Shown here: positions 8,392 through 16,328 of the stretch, in pieces
How the letters are laid out: each line of letters begins with the position of its first letter
Position numbering within the stretch: the stretch's first letter is position 1
From: Cupriavidus sp.
GTDB lineage: Bacteria; Pseudomonadota; Gammaproteobacteria; Burkholderiales; Burkholderiaceae
Length of the DNA: 64,000 bases
Direction of reading: 5' to 3'
Assembly (NCBI GenBank): GCA_031180665.1
Contig: JAPSLP010000010.1
Coordinates: 1 to 64,000, forward strand
Made by a program: the position numbers and the translations under genes
The notes under the pieces: model-generated
Told to the model about the DNA's origin: nothing
Database searches by the model: none
Seen by the model: only the letters and a program-made list of their open reading frames with translations

Positions 8392-9198
8392 ATGACCTCT
8401 CGCCTTGCGAATCGAAACGTCCGGCAGCCGGACGCTCCTGCCACCGTCCCGGAGGAGGGAACACGAGCGCTGCGGCGCGGCTTGACGCTGCTCGACGCGA
8501 TTCTCGCGGGCGGCAAGGACGGCTTGCGTGTGGTGGATTTATGCAGGGCGGCGGGGCTGGAGCGCCCGACCGTCTATCGGTTGCTGGCAACGCTGATCGA
8601 GTGCGGCTATGTCGCGCAGCGGGGGCGCTTTCGCTATGTCAGCGGGCCGCGGCTCGCCGCGATGCCGCAGCGCGATGGTTCGACGCAGCTGGCCGAGAAG
8701 CTGCGGCCGGTGCTGGCCCGCATCAGCGGCGCGTGCGGGGACGCGGCGTTCGCGATCGTCCGCGACGGCTCGCTCTCGCGCTGCATCGCGCGGCATGTCG
8801 GCACGCATCCGGTGCAGGTGCTGGTGATCCAGGTCGGTACGCGCCAGCCGCTGGGTGTGGGGGCGGCGGGGTTGGCACTGCTGTCCGCGCTGCCGGACGA
8901 CACCGTCGGCGAGATCATCGCCGGCAATGCCGACACGCTGGCCCAATACGGCGGCATGACGCCGGAGCGGATGCGCATCCTGATTCGCGCCACCCGTGAG
9001 CGCGGATGGTCGGTGATCGGCAATCACGCCACCCGCGGCGCGCTTGCGGTCGGCATGGCCGTACACAACCGCGACGGCGAACCGGTGGCGGGCATCAGCG
9101 TTGCGACCACGCTGGCGCGGATGCCGCGCGATCGCCAGCAATTGATCGCGCGGTTGATGCGTGAGGCGGTGGGAGCGTTGCTGCCGAAGGGGTTATAG
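8392..9198 (+). CDS. IclR-family transcriptional regulator
   Basis: A 268-residue protein with an N-terminal winged helix (ALRRGLTLLDAILAG, RVVDLCRAAGLERPTVYRLLATLIECGYV, residues about 22-80). The C-terminal IclR effector domain contains PLGVGAAGLALLSALP and RGALAVGMAVHNRDGEPVAGISV. It is transcribed away from the Bug/CoA-ligase operon across a 99-bp intergenic region and is the natural regulator of it. The ATG at 8392 was chosen because the conserved part begins soon after. A GTG at 8338 would add 18 residues without clear family support. Confidence 0.9.
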   Translation: MTSRLANRNVRQPDAPATVPEEGTRALRRGLTLLDAILAGGKDGLRVVDLCRAAGLERPTVYRLLATLIECGYVAQRGRFRYVSGPRLAAMPQRDGSTQLAEKLRPVLARISGACGDAAFAIVRDGSLSRCIARHVGTHPVQVLVIQVGTRQPLGVGAAGLALLSALPDDTVGEIIAGNADTLAQYGGMTPERMRILIRATRERGWSVIGNHATRGALAVGMAVHNRDGEPVAGISVATTLARMPRDRQQLIARLMREAVGALLPKGL

Positions 9199-9229
9199 AA
9201 CAGGGGCGACGTTGGCGGTCGCCCGCTGG

Positions 9230-10660
9230 TCAAGCCGCCGTATAAGCCGTCTTCACCGTCGTATAGAACTCCTGCGCATACCGGCCCTGTTCGCGCGGCC
9301 CATAGCTCGATCCCTTGCGTCCGCCGAACGGCACGTGGAAATCCACGCCGGCGGTCGGCGCATTGACCATCACCATGCCGGCCTGCGCATGGCGCTTGAA
9401 ATGCGTCGCCAGCTTCAGCGAGGTGGTGCAGATGCCGGCGGACAGCCCGAACTCGGTATCGTTGGCGAGCGCCAGCGCTTCCTCGTAATCGCGCGCCGCG
9501 ATCACCGCGGCCACCGGCCCGAAGATCTCCTCGCGTGCGATTCGCATGTCGTTGCTGCAATCGACGAACAGCGCCGGGCTCAAGTAAAAGCCGTCCTTGC
9601 CCAGCGACAGCCGTTCACCGCCGCACACCAGCCGCGCGCCTTCCTCTGTGCCGATGGCGATATAGCGCTCGTCCTGCTCGAGCTGGCGCGCGTCGACCAC
9701 CGGGCCGATCTGCGTGCGCGCGTCGCGGGCGTCGCCGACCACCAGCGCCGCAGTCCGCTCGGCGAGCCGGGCGACGAAGCGGTCGTGGATGCCCTGGGTG
9801 ACGATGATGCGGCTCGACGCGGTGCAACGCTGCCCCGTCGAATAGAACGAGCCCTGCAGCGCGACCTCGACCGCGAGCTCCAGGTCGGCATCGTCAGTGA
9901 CCACCAGCGGATTCTTGCCGCCCATTTCCAGCTGGAACTTCGCCATGCGCTGGCAGGCCTGTGCGGCGATGCTGCGTCCGGTGGCCACCGAGCCCGTGAA
10001 GCTGATCGCATCGACCTGCGGATGCTCGACCATTCGCTGGCCGACATCGCGCCCGCGGCCGAGCACCAGATTGAAGGCCCCGGCCGGCAGACCCGAGCGG
10101 CTCAGGATCTCCGCCAGCGCCCAGCTCGACCCCGGCACCAGCTCGGCCGGCTTGAACACCACGCAATTGCCATAGGCCAGCGCCGGCGCAATCTTCCACG
10201 CGGGGATCGCGATCGGAAAGTTCCACGGGGCGATCAGCGCGACCACGCCGATCGGCTCGCGCGTGACCTCGACGCCGATGCCGGGGCGCACGGAGGGCAG
10301 CACCTCGCCCGCCGTACGCAGCGCCTCGCCGGCGAAGAACTTGAAGATCTGCGCGGCACGCACCACCTCGCCGGTCGCCTCGGGCAGCGTCTTGCCTTCC
10401 TCGCGCGCCAGCAGCTCGCCCAGTTCGGCGCGGCGCTGCAGCAGCTCGCTGCCGACGAAATCGAGCACATCGAAGCGCTGCTGCGGCGTCGACAACGACC
10501 ACTTGCCGAAGGTTTGCCGCGCTGCGTGGACCGCCTGGTCGACGAGGGCGGCATCACCCTGCGCGTAGTGATCGATGATGTCCGACACGTCGGACGGATT
10601 GACGTTGGCGCTGCTGTCGGTGCCAGCGACCCATTCGCCGGCGATGTAGTGCGATTTCAC
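9230..10660 (-). CDS. Aldehyde dehydrogenase, alpha-ketoglutarate-semialdehyde type
   Basis: A 476-residue NAD(P)-dependent aldehyde dehydrogenase. It has PWNFPIAIPAWKIAPAL, the FTGS motif, the general base in LEMGGKNP (E245) and the catalytic Cys in GQRCTASSR (C279), and ends with FGGRKGSS. The start NPSDVSD and overall pattern resemble 2,5-dioxopentanoate (alpha-ketoglutarate semialdehyde) dehydrogenases. AAGGAAG placed about 6 nt before a GTG supports the start at 10660. An upstream TTG at 10678 is less likely. It follows a Bug gene and a DHDPS-family lyase, matching a pathway from a sugar acid or similar to 2-oxoglutarate. The specific substrate is inferred. Confidence 0.85.
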   Translation of the reverse strand: MKSHYIAGEWVAGTDSSANVNPSDVSDIIDHYAQGDAALVDQAVHAARQTFGKWSLSTPQQRFDVLDFVGSELLQRRAELGELLAREEGKTLPEATGEVVRAAQIFKFFAGEALRTAGEVLPSVRPGIGVEVTREPIGVVALIAPWNFPIAIPAWKIAPALAYGNCVVFKPAELVPGSSWALAEILSRSGLPAGAFNLVLGRGRDVGQRMVEHPQVDAISFTGSVATGRSIAAQACQRMAKFQLEMGGKNPLVVTDDADLELAVEVALQGSFYSTGQRCTASSRIIVTQGIHDRFVARLAERTAALVVGDARDARTQIGPVVDARQLEQDERYIAIGTEEGARLVCGGERLSLGKDGFYLSPALFVDCSNDMRIAREEIFGPVAAVIAARDYEEALALANDTEFGLSAGICTTSLKLATHFKRHAQAGMVMVNAPTAGVDFHVPFGGRKGSSYGPREQGRYAQEFYTTVKTAYTAA

Positions 10661-10700
10661 GGTAGCTTCCTTATTCAACGGATCGGCGCTGCGGCATCCA

Positions 10701-10770
10701 CGTCGCCCCCGCGACGACGGGAGCCCAGCGGCTTGCGAAGACGCTGGAGTCCCGCCGGCGCGGGAACGAT
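10701..10770. repeat. Paired-hairpin intergenic repeat (copy A)
   Basis: Two GC-rich imperfect hairpins face outward: CCCCGCGACGACGGGAGCCCAG at the left, and CTGGAGTCCCGCCGGCGCGGGAACGA at the right. The layout (GGGA-CCCAG spacer CTGG-TCCCGC-GCGGGAACGA) recurs at 19295-19383 and 37767-37834. It lies between the Bug gene and the aldehyde dehydrogenase on the same strand, so it might adjust expression of the downstream gene. It resembles REP-like elements common in this order. Confidence 0.65.
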
Positions 10771-10775
10771 GGCGA

Positions 10776-11735
10776 TCATTCCTTCTCGATGCCGGCGGTG
10801 CGGATGATGCGGCCCCAGCGGTCGAGCTCGGCGAGCTGGAAGCGGCCCAGCTCGTCGGCGCTCGACAGCGCGATTTCCTGGCCGCTCTGCTCGACCACCT
10901 GCCGCACGCTCGGCGTGGCCAGCGCGCGATGGACCAGCTCGCTCAGGCGCTGCACCACCGGCTGCGGGGTATTGGCAGGCGCATACAGCGCGTTCCAGTA
11001 ACCGGCCTCATAGCCAGGCAGCGTGTCGGCGATGGTCGGCACATTGGGCACCAGCGCCGAGCGCTTGGGTCCGCTGAAGCCGAGCACACGCAGCTTGCCC
11101 GAGCGCACCTGCGGCAGGCTGGCGGGCAGGTCGACGATCATCAGGTCGGTCTGTCCGGCCACCAGATCCACCACCGCCGGCGGATTCGCCTTGTAGGGGA
11201 CGTGGGTCATTTCGGTACCGCTCATCTGCTGGAACAGTTCGGCGGCCACGCGTGCCGACGAGCTGCCCGAACCGTAGGTCAGCTTGCCCGGCTCCTTCTT
11301 CGCCAGCGCGATCAGCTCGGCGACGCTGTTGGCCTTGACGTTCTGGTTGACCACCAGCAGCTGGTAGCCCTTGGTCAGCATCGAGACCGGCGTGAAATCC
11401 TTGATCGGATCGTAGGGCAGCTTCTTCAGCAGGTGCGGATTGGCGGCCTGCGTGGTGTTGGTCGTGATGAACAGCGTATAGCCGTCGGGCTTGGCCCGTG
11501 CCACGGTCTGGGCCGCGATACCGCCCATTGCACCGGCGCGGTTCTCGATCACGACGGCCTGCCCGGTCAGCCGGGTCACCTCGTTGCCCAGCGCGCGGGC
11601 CAGGCCGTCGGTGGCGCTGCCGGGGCTCGAGCCGATGACGATGGTGACGGGACGGGCGGGATAGGTTTCCGCGAGCGCGCCGCCGGTCAGCGAGGCAAAG
11701 GCGCAGAAGGCGAGCAGGGTGCGACGAAATGGCAT
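10776..11735 (-). CDS. Bug/TctC-family periplasmic solute-binding protein (3rd copy)
   Basis: A 319-residue receptor with a short signal peptide (MPFRRTLLAFCAFASL, cut near LAET). The mature start is YPARPVTIVIGSSPGSATDG, where the usual YAAGG is replaced by GSSPGS, so the binding loop differs from the other copies. VVIENRAGAMGGIA, KPDGYT, HVPYKANPP and NVPTIADTLPG confirm the family. TGGAGA precedes the ATG. It lies between a DHDPS-family lyase and a semialdehyde dehydrogenase, suggesting a sugar acid or related hydroxy acid as ligand. No TctA/TctB genes are linked. Confidence 0.92.
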   Translation of the reverse strand: MPFRRTLLAFCAFASLTGGALAETYPARPVTIVIGSSPGSATDGLARALGNEVTRLTGQAVVIENRAGAMGGIAAQTVARAKPDGYTLFITTNTTQAANPHLLKKLPYDPIKDFTPVSMLTKGYQLLVVNQNVKANSVAELIALAKKEPGKLTYGSGSSSARVAAELFQQMSGTEMTHVPYKANPPAVVDLVAGQTDLMIVDLPASLPQVRSGKLRVLGFSGPKRSALVPNVPTIADTLPGYEAGYWNALYAPANTPQPVVQRLSELVHRALATPSVRQVVEQSGQEIALSSADELGRFQLAELDRWGRIIRTAGIEKE

Positions 11736-11817
11736 CGATAGTCTCCAGTGAACGTTTTTTGTAGTGGGACGAGGCGCGTCCCGTCAGTGCGCCGCGGGCG
11801 ATCGCCCGCGATGAAAA

Positions 11818-12759
11818 TCAGTGTGCGAGCCCCCAGCCGGACATCAGCTCGTGCAGGCGACGCTGCTGGGCATCGGTCAGCGGCCACGCCGAGGGCGGCC
11901 GTGCGGCGCCGCAGTCGTTGCCCATCAGCTGCAGCGCCGCCTTGACCACCGTGACGTTGGTGCCGTTGTTTTCCTGGGCGCGTAGATCCTCGAAGGGCAG
12001 CATCTCGCCGATCAGGCGCATCGCGAGCGCATGGTCGCCCTCTTCCAGCGCGCGGTGGATCGCGACCGAACGCTCGGGCATCACGTTGATCAGGCCGGAG
12101 GTAAAGCCGCGTGCGCCGACCGCATAGAAGGGCGGCGCCCAGACTTCGGCCAGTCCGCCGACCCAGGCCAGCCTGCGGTCCGCGGTGCGGCGGATCGCTT
12201 CGGCCAGCATCATCGGCGTAGGCGAGGCCCATTTGACGCCGACCACCTCGGGAATGCGGCACAGCGCCTCGATGGCGGCCAGGCCGATGTTGTCGTTGCG
12301 CAGATAGAGCACCAGCGGCAGGCCCTGGCCGGCCTCGGCAATCTTCTGCACATAGGCAACCACGCCGCGCGGCGCGACGAAGGGATCGGGCGGCTGATGG
12401 ACCATCAGCGCATCGGCACCGGCTTCCCGCGAGGCGCGGGCGAGCGCGCACGCTTCGTGGACGCTGCGGCCGACGCCGCCCAGCAGCGGCACCCGGCCCG
12501 CCACGCATTCGGCGGCGACATGGACCATGCGCACTGCTTCCTGCTCGCGCAGGCCGTAGAACTCGCTGGTATTGCCGTTGGCGACCAGCACGTGCACGCC
12601 GGCGCCGACGGCCCGGTCGACCACCGTCGAAAGCGGACCCGGCGAGACGGTATCATTCGCGTCGAACGGCGTGACCAGGATCCCGGAAATGCCATTGAGC
12701 GCCTCGCGCAGCGCAGAACCTTCGAAAGTCGCCACTTGAACTCCTGATGGAATGGACAT
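11818..12759 (-). CDS. DHDPS/NAL-family lyase (probable keto-deoxy sugar-acid dehydratase or aldolase)
   Basis: A 313-residue TIM-barrel enzyme of the dihydrodipicolinate synthase family. GNTSEF supplies the hydroxyl motif, Y152 (LYLRND) the conserved tyrosine and K176 (GVKWA) the Schiff-base lysine. It is unlikely to be the lysine-pathway enzyme, given its context: Bug receptor, semialdehyde dehydrogenase and divergent LysR. Family members such as 5-dehydro-4-deoxyglucarate dehydratase give alpha-ketoglutarate semialdehyde, exactly what the downstream dehydrogenase would use. The exact substrate is inferred. It is the first gene of the operon. Confidence 0.82.
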   Translation of the reverse strand: MSIPSGVQVATFEGSALREALNGISGILVTPFDANDTVSPGPLSTVVDRAVGAGVHVLVANGNTSEFYGLREQEAVRMVHVAAECVAGRVPLLGGVGRSVHEACALARASREAGADALMVHQPPDPFVAPRGVVAYVQKIAEAGQGLPLVLYLRNDNIGLAAIEALCRIPEVVGVKWASPTPMMLAEAIRRTADRRLAWVGGLAEVWAPPFYAVGARGFTSGLINVMPERSVAIHRALEEGDHALAMRLIGEMLPFEDLRAQENNGTNVTVVKAALQLMGNDCGAARPPSAWPLTDAQQRRLHELMSGWGLAH

Positions 12760-12820
12760 GAGAGGCGCTACTGTAGAAAGCCCGCGGTGCTGCCGTCCAA
12801 TTCAAACTGGCGATTGCCCA

Positions 12821-12835
12821 ATTCAAGATTTGAAT
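12821..12835. promoter_or_regulatory. Palindrome ATTCAAGATTTGAAT at the lysR start
   Basis: Perfect 6-bp arms around GAT, ending 1 nt before the GTG start of the LysR gene. A second AATTCAA lies at 12799-12805. The pair lies in the 77-bp divergent region, where a LysR protein would repress itself and activate the lyase operon. It is a likely operator, by position and symmetry only. Confidence 0.55.
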
Positions 12836-12836
12836 C

Positions 12837-13730
12837 GTGTTCCAGCTATCCCACCTGCGCAGCTTCGTGGCCGTCGCGACCGAATTGCATTTCGGCCGGG
12901 CCGCTGCCTTGCTGAACATGACGCAGCCCCCGCTGACGCGGCATATCCAGTTGCTCGAGCATGAGGTCGGTGTGCAGTTGCTGGACCGCTCGGGCGGCGC
13001 GGTCCGCCTGACGCCGGCCGGCGCGATCTTCCTGCGCGAGGCCGAGGACATCCTGCGCCGCAGCCAGGCGGCCAAGCTGGCTGCGCGCCGGGCCATGCGC
13101 GCCGATGCCGGCAGCGTGTCGATGGGATTCATTCCGGCAGCAAGCTTCGCGCTGCTGCCGCAGTTGCTGGGCACCATCCGCGCCAGCCTGCCGGAGGTCC
13201 ACGTGTCGCTGCGCGAAATGCAGACCGACGCGCAGCTCGAGGCCATCGCCGCCGACCGCATCGAACTGGGGCTGGTGCGCCCGTTCGCGCCGCGCAGCTT
13301 CGTCGAATCGGCGCCGCTGCTGCGCGAGCCCTTCGTGCTGGCCGCGCCGGTCGGCCATCCATTGCTGCAGGCCGAACGCCTGCCACTGTCCGCGCTCGAA
13401 GGCCAGCCGTTCATCGAGTTCTGCCGCTCGGAGTCGCGTTATCTGTACGAGATCGTCGCCGGGCGCCTGCGTGCCGAAGGCGTCGCGCCCGACACGGTGC
13501 AGACGCTCAGCCATACGCACTCGATCCTGTCGCTGGTCGACGCCAGCATGGGCGTCGCGCTGGTACCGCAGTCCGCATGGCGGCTGGGCTATGCCGGCGT
13601 GCGCTTCCGGCCCATCGACGATCAGGTCGGTCTCGACGTCGAACTGCATTTGGTCTGGAGGCGCGGCAATCCGCATCGGGTCGCCGCGGCGGTGCGGGAG
13701 GTTCTGGAGCGCAAGTCACCGCCGGGGTGA
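12837..13730 (+). CDS. LysR-family transcriptional regulator
   Basis: A 297-residue protein. The N-terminal winged helix (LRSFVAVATELHFGRAAALLNMTQPPLTRHIQ) is followed by the linker helix and a periplasmic-binding-like effector domain from about residue 93 (SVSMGFIPAASF). The GTG start is placed because the conserved first helix begins at once (MFQLSHLRSF). It is divergent from the DHDPS lyase/Bug/dehydrogenase operon and is the expected regulator of it. An operator-like palindrome abuts its start codon. Confidence 0.92.
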   Translation: MFQLSHLRSFVAVATELHFGRAAALLNMTQPPLTRHIQLLEHEVGVQLLDRSGGAVRLTPAGAIFLREAEDILRRSQAAKLAARRAMRADAGSVSMGFIPAASFALLPQLLGTIRASLPEVHVSLREMQTDAQLEAIAADRIELGLVRPFAPRSFVESAPLLREPFVLAAPVGHPLLQAERLPLSALEGQPFIEFCRSESRYLYEIVAGRLRAEGVAPDTVQTLSHTHSILSLVDASMGVALVPQSAWRLGYAGVRFRPIDDQVGLDVELHLVWRRGNPHRVAAAVREVLERKSPPG

Positions 13731-13781
13731 AAGAAGGCCGCCGTGTCGTGACCGCGGGAAGGCGGCCATACGAACCGATCG

Positions 13782-13793
13782 GACCGATCGGTC
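13782..13793. promoter_or_regulatory. Palindrome GACCGATCGGTC
   Basis: A perfect 12-bp palindrome overlapped on its left by AACCGATCGG (13773-13782). Its shape resembles operators of TetR-family repressors. It lies between the lysR stop and the hip operators. No TetR gene is in the window, so its function is unknown. The rest of 13731-13819 shows nothing recognisable. Confidence 0.35.
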
Positions 13794-13819
13794 TGATGGG
13801 TCTCCGGTGTCGCTTTATT

Positions 13820-13986
13820 GTTCCGATAATCGAGGAACGATGAGGGTGGTTTCGTTTATGTTGCCTTACTTCCGTAAATTCAGGAACTAAGGCGCCTCAG
13901 AAGTTGATCCCCTGATAGTTCCTTGTAATCGCGGAACAATGTGCTACAGTTGCACATCGAGTGCATAGTTCCGTGAATTGCGGAAC
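13820..13986. promoter_or_regulatory. Four evenly spaced palindromic operators upstream of hipBA
   Basis: Four inverted repeats of the form STTCC-N9/10-GGAAC lie at 13820-13838, 13869-13887, 13918-13937 and 13968-13986. Their inner bases are similar too (GATAATCGA, GTAAATTCA, TTGTAATCGC, GTGAATTGC). The centres are about 49 to 50 bp apart. The last ends 56 nt before the hipB ATG. The expected binder is the HipB-like protein with HipA as co-repressor, as in E. coli hipBA, where several operators also precede the genes. Confidence 0.8.
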
Positions 13987-14042
13987 TATGCACTGGCCGC
14001 TGCGCACCCATGCGGGGTTTCCACGGCTATGGAACGGTAACT

Positions 14043-14357
14043 ATGGTGAGAAAACTGCCGCTGCCCGACGAGTCTCTAAGCCCGGTCGTCGAAACTCTCG
14101 ACTCGCTCGGTTCGCTGGTTCGCAGCCAGCGCGCAAGAGGCCAGCTGCGAATCGACGATGCGGCCGATCTGCTGGGGGTGTCGAAGGACCTGCTCTCCCG
14201 TCTGGAGAACGGCAGGTCCGTCGGCCTGGACAGCCTGATGAAGGTGCTGGACGGTTTGGGCCTGAAGATGCTTGTCCTTCCCAAAGGGGACGCCTACCTC
14301 GTCGAGGAGCAACTTGCCGAGCGCGCTGCAGATTCCACCGACAAGGGCGGCGCATGA
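14043..14357 (+). CDS. hipB: HipB-like antitoxin/repressor (XRE helix-turn-helix)
   Basis: About 104 residues from the ATG at 14043. An in-frame ATG at 14010 would add 11 residues. The central helix-turn-helix reads LRIDDAADLLGVSKDLLSRLENGRS, then a helix (LDSLMKVLDGLGLKMLVL) as in HipB. The 3' end overlaps hipA by 4 nt (ATGA), so the two are translationally coupled. It should bind the HipA kinase and repress the operon through the four palindromes upstream. The ribosome-binding site is weak. Confidence 0.88.
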   Translation: MVRKLPLPDESLSPVVETLDSLGSLVRSQRARGQLRIDDAADLLGVSKDLLSRLENGRSVGLDSLMKVLDGLGLKMLVLPKGDAYLVEEQLAERAADSTDKGGA

Positions 14358-15730
14358 CCGACTCGCTTCGCGTGGTTTCGCAGCAGGCGACCGTGGGGCG
14401 TCTGACCTACGAGCCCCGCCATGGATTGGCTGGCCATTACGCGTTCGCGTACGACCCGGGCTGGCTTCGCCGCGACGGTCGATTTCCGCTTTCCCCGCAC
14501 CTGCCGCTGCGTGGGGAGCCGAGCGATCCCGATACGGTCGCGCGCTTTCTTGCCAATCTGCTGCCGGAGGGCAGAGCGCTGGAGGTCGCCGCCGCGCATC
14601 ATCACATTGCGAAGTCGAATACCTTCGCCTTGATTCGCCTGCTCGGCAAGGAGCCGGTGGGCGCGTTGAGTTTCGTGCCGGAGGACGAGTCCTCCGCGGA
14701 CCCGGCAGGGCCGCACGCCGAGTCCATGCCGGAAAAGCGCGAGATCTCGCGGGAGGAACTGAATCAACGCATTGCGGATCGCAATCGCGATGTGCCCTTT
14801 CCTGTCTGGGATGGCCGGGTCCGGCTCTCGGTCGCCGGATTCCAGGACAAGTTGCAGGTGCTGGTGGAAGGCGATCGCATTGCGCTGGCGGAGGGCGGCC
14901 GGCTCAGTTCCACCCATATCCTGAAGCCGGAGTCCATCAATGCGAAGTGGGAGAGCCTGGTCGCGAACGAACACTATTGCATGAAGTTCGCCGCCGAGAT
15001 GGGCCTGCCCGTTGCACCCGTGCAGATATGGCGGATTCCTGCGCCGATACTGCTGATACAGCGTTTCGATCGCGTCGTGACGTTGGATGCCGCCGACGGG
15101 GAGACGGTACGGGATGTGCAACGGCTGCACGTCATCGATGGCTGTCAGGCATTGGACTTGCCCGTGGGCTACAAATACGAGCGCAACTTCGGCAGCACGA
15201 AGGACGTGATGCATGTCCGGGATGGAGCGAGTTTCGAAAAGCTGTTTGGCCTGAACCGTTTTTTCGCCGTGCCGGCCATGGCGCGCGCGTTCATGTTGCG
15301 CTGGGCGCTGCTCAATGTCCTGCTTGGCAACTGCGACGCGCACGGCAAGAACATCTCGTTTTTTGTCAGCGCGAAGGGCATCAGCCCGGCACCGCTGTAC
15401 GACCTCGTTTCTGTGGGCGTTTATGGCGATGCGGTGGAGCAGGAGCTGGCCATGGCGTACGGCGACGAATTCCAGCTGGAAGCGCTGACGCCGTTCGCAA
15501 TGGCGGACTTCGGCAGCCGCATCGGCGTCAACGCGTCCTTGTTGCAGCGGGAAATGACCCGGATGGCCGAGGCGGCGACACACCTTGCGCCGAGGCTCGC
15601 GGAATCGGACATCTATGTTGGGCAGGAGCGTGAGCTGGTGCGGCGCATTGCGCAATTCGTGCAGGCGCAGTCGCGGCGCATGGCTCGGATCGCAACGCAG
15701 GTGCGCCGCGTGAAAGCGGATCTCCTCTGA
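14354..15730 (+). CDS. hipA: HipA-family serine/threonine kinase toxin
   Basis: A 458-residue protein with the HipA N-terminal domain (GRLTYE near 15-20, FLANLLPEG near 65-73) and the kinase core. VAGFQDK (160-166) corresponds to the ATP-loop region, ILKPE (189-193) holds the likely ATP-binding lysine, and GNCDAHGKN (325-333) is the catalytic N-x-D-x-H-x-K-N loop with D328. LYD (348-350) is the Mg-binding aspartate. By family, it phosphorylates an aminoacyl-tRNA synthetase and so stops translation, causing dormancy. Its length is close to E. coli HipA (440). All key residues seem intact, so it is probably active. Confidence 0.9.
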   Translation: MTDSLRVVSQQATVGRLTYEPRHGLAGHYAFAYDPGWLRRDGRFPLSPHLPLRGEPSDPDTVARFLANLLPEGRALEVAAAHHHIAKSNTFALIRLLGKEPVGALSFVPEDESSADPAGPHAESMPEKREISREELNQRIADRNRDVPFPVWDGRVRLSVAGFQDKLQVLVEGDRIALAEGGRLSSTHILKPESINAKWESLVANEHYCMKFAAEMGLPVAPVQIWRIPAPILLIQRFDRVVTLDAADGETVRDVQRLHVIDGCQALDLPVGYKYERNFGSTKDVMHVRDGASFEKLFGLNRFFAVPAMARAFMLRWALLNVLLGNCDAHGKNISFFVSAKGISPAPLYDLVSVGVYGDAVEQELAMAYGDEFQLEALTPFAMADFGSRIGVNASLLQREMTRMAEAATHLAPRLAESDIYVGQERELVRRIAQFVQAQSRRMARIATQVRRVKADLL

Positions 15731-15751
15731 AATTCGCGCCGGAGTCGTTCT

Positions 15752-16243
15752 TCAGAACACCCCAAGCGCCAGCCCGCCGGCGAGGCCCTCGCCGAGTTCC
15801 GCGCAGCGCGCCAGGTCTTCGGCACCGATCTGCTTCGGTGCAAGGATGCGCTCCGGCGTCTGCGCATGCGTGCATACGATCAGCCCGGGCGCCACGCAGC
15901 GCAGGCGCCAGCCGGTGGCGATGCGGTCGAGCTGGCGCAGCGCGTTCTGGCCGTCGCTGCCGGCGCATATCATCGCGGCATAGGGGCGACCATTGACGCG
16001 GTCGAGCACCGGGTAATAGCAGCGGTCGAAGAAGTCCTTCATCAGCCCGGACATCGCGGCCAGGTTCTCCGGCGTGGCAAACAGATAGCCGTCGGCCGTC
16101 AGGACATCCTCGGGTTGCGCCTCGGTGGCGCGCAGCAGCCGGACCTCGATGTCCGGCTGCGTCCGCGCGGCGTTGGCTGCGGCTTCGGCCATCTGCTGCG
16201 TGCCTCCGGTCATCGTGTGGTAGACGATCAGCAGGGTCTTCAT
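15752..16243 (-). CDS. Flavodoxin-family NAD(P)H-dependent reductase
   Basis: A 163-residue protein. The N-terminal phosphate-binding loop HTMTGGTQQMA follows the first strand (TLLIVY). ATPENLAAMSGLMKDFFDRCYYP matches the flavodoxin_2/NADPH-dependent FMN reductase fold that binds FMN. It is an electron carrier or quinone/nitro-reductase of unknown substrate. It lies 85 nt downstream of a LysR gene on the same strand and is convergent with hipA. The ATG at 16243 begins the first strand. An upstream in-frame ATG would add a short, unconserved MRTQAP. Confidence 0.8.
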   Translation of the reverse strand: MKTLLIVYHTMTGGTQQMAEAAANAARTQPDIEVRLLRATEAQPEDVLTADGYLFATPENLAAMSGLMKDFFDRCYYPVLDRVNGRPYAAMICAGSDGQNALRQLDRIATGWRLRCVAPGLIVCTHAQTPERILAPKQIGAEDLARCAELGEGLAGGLALGVF

Positions 16244-16328
16244 CGGTGCCTGTGTGCGCATCTGTGTGCGAGTCTGCGATACGAGGGCAATGTAGCACGC
16301 TGCCTCCGGCGTGCCATGCCGGGCGGCG

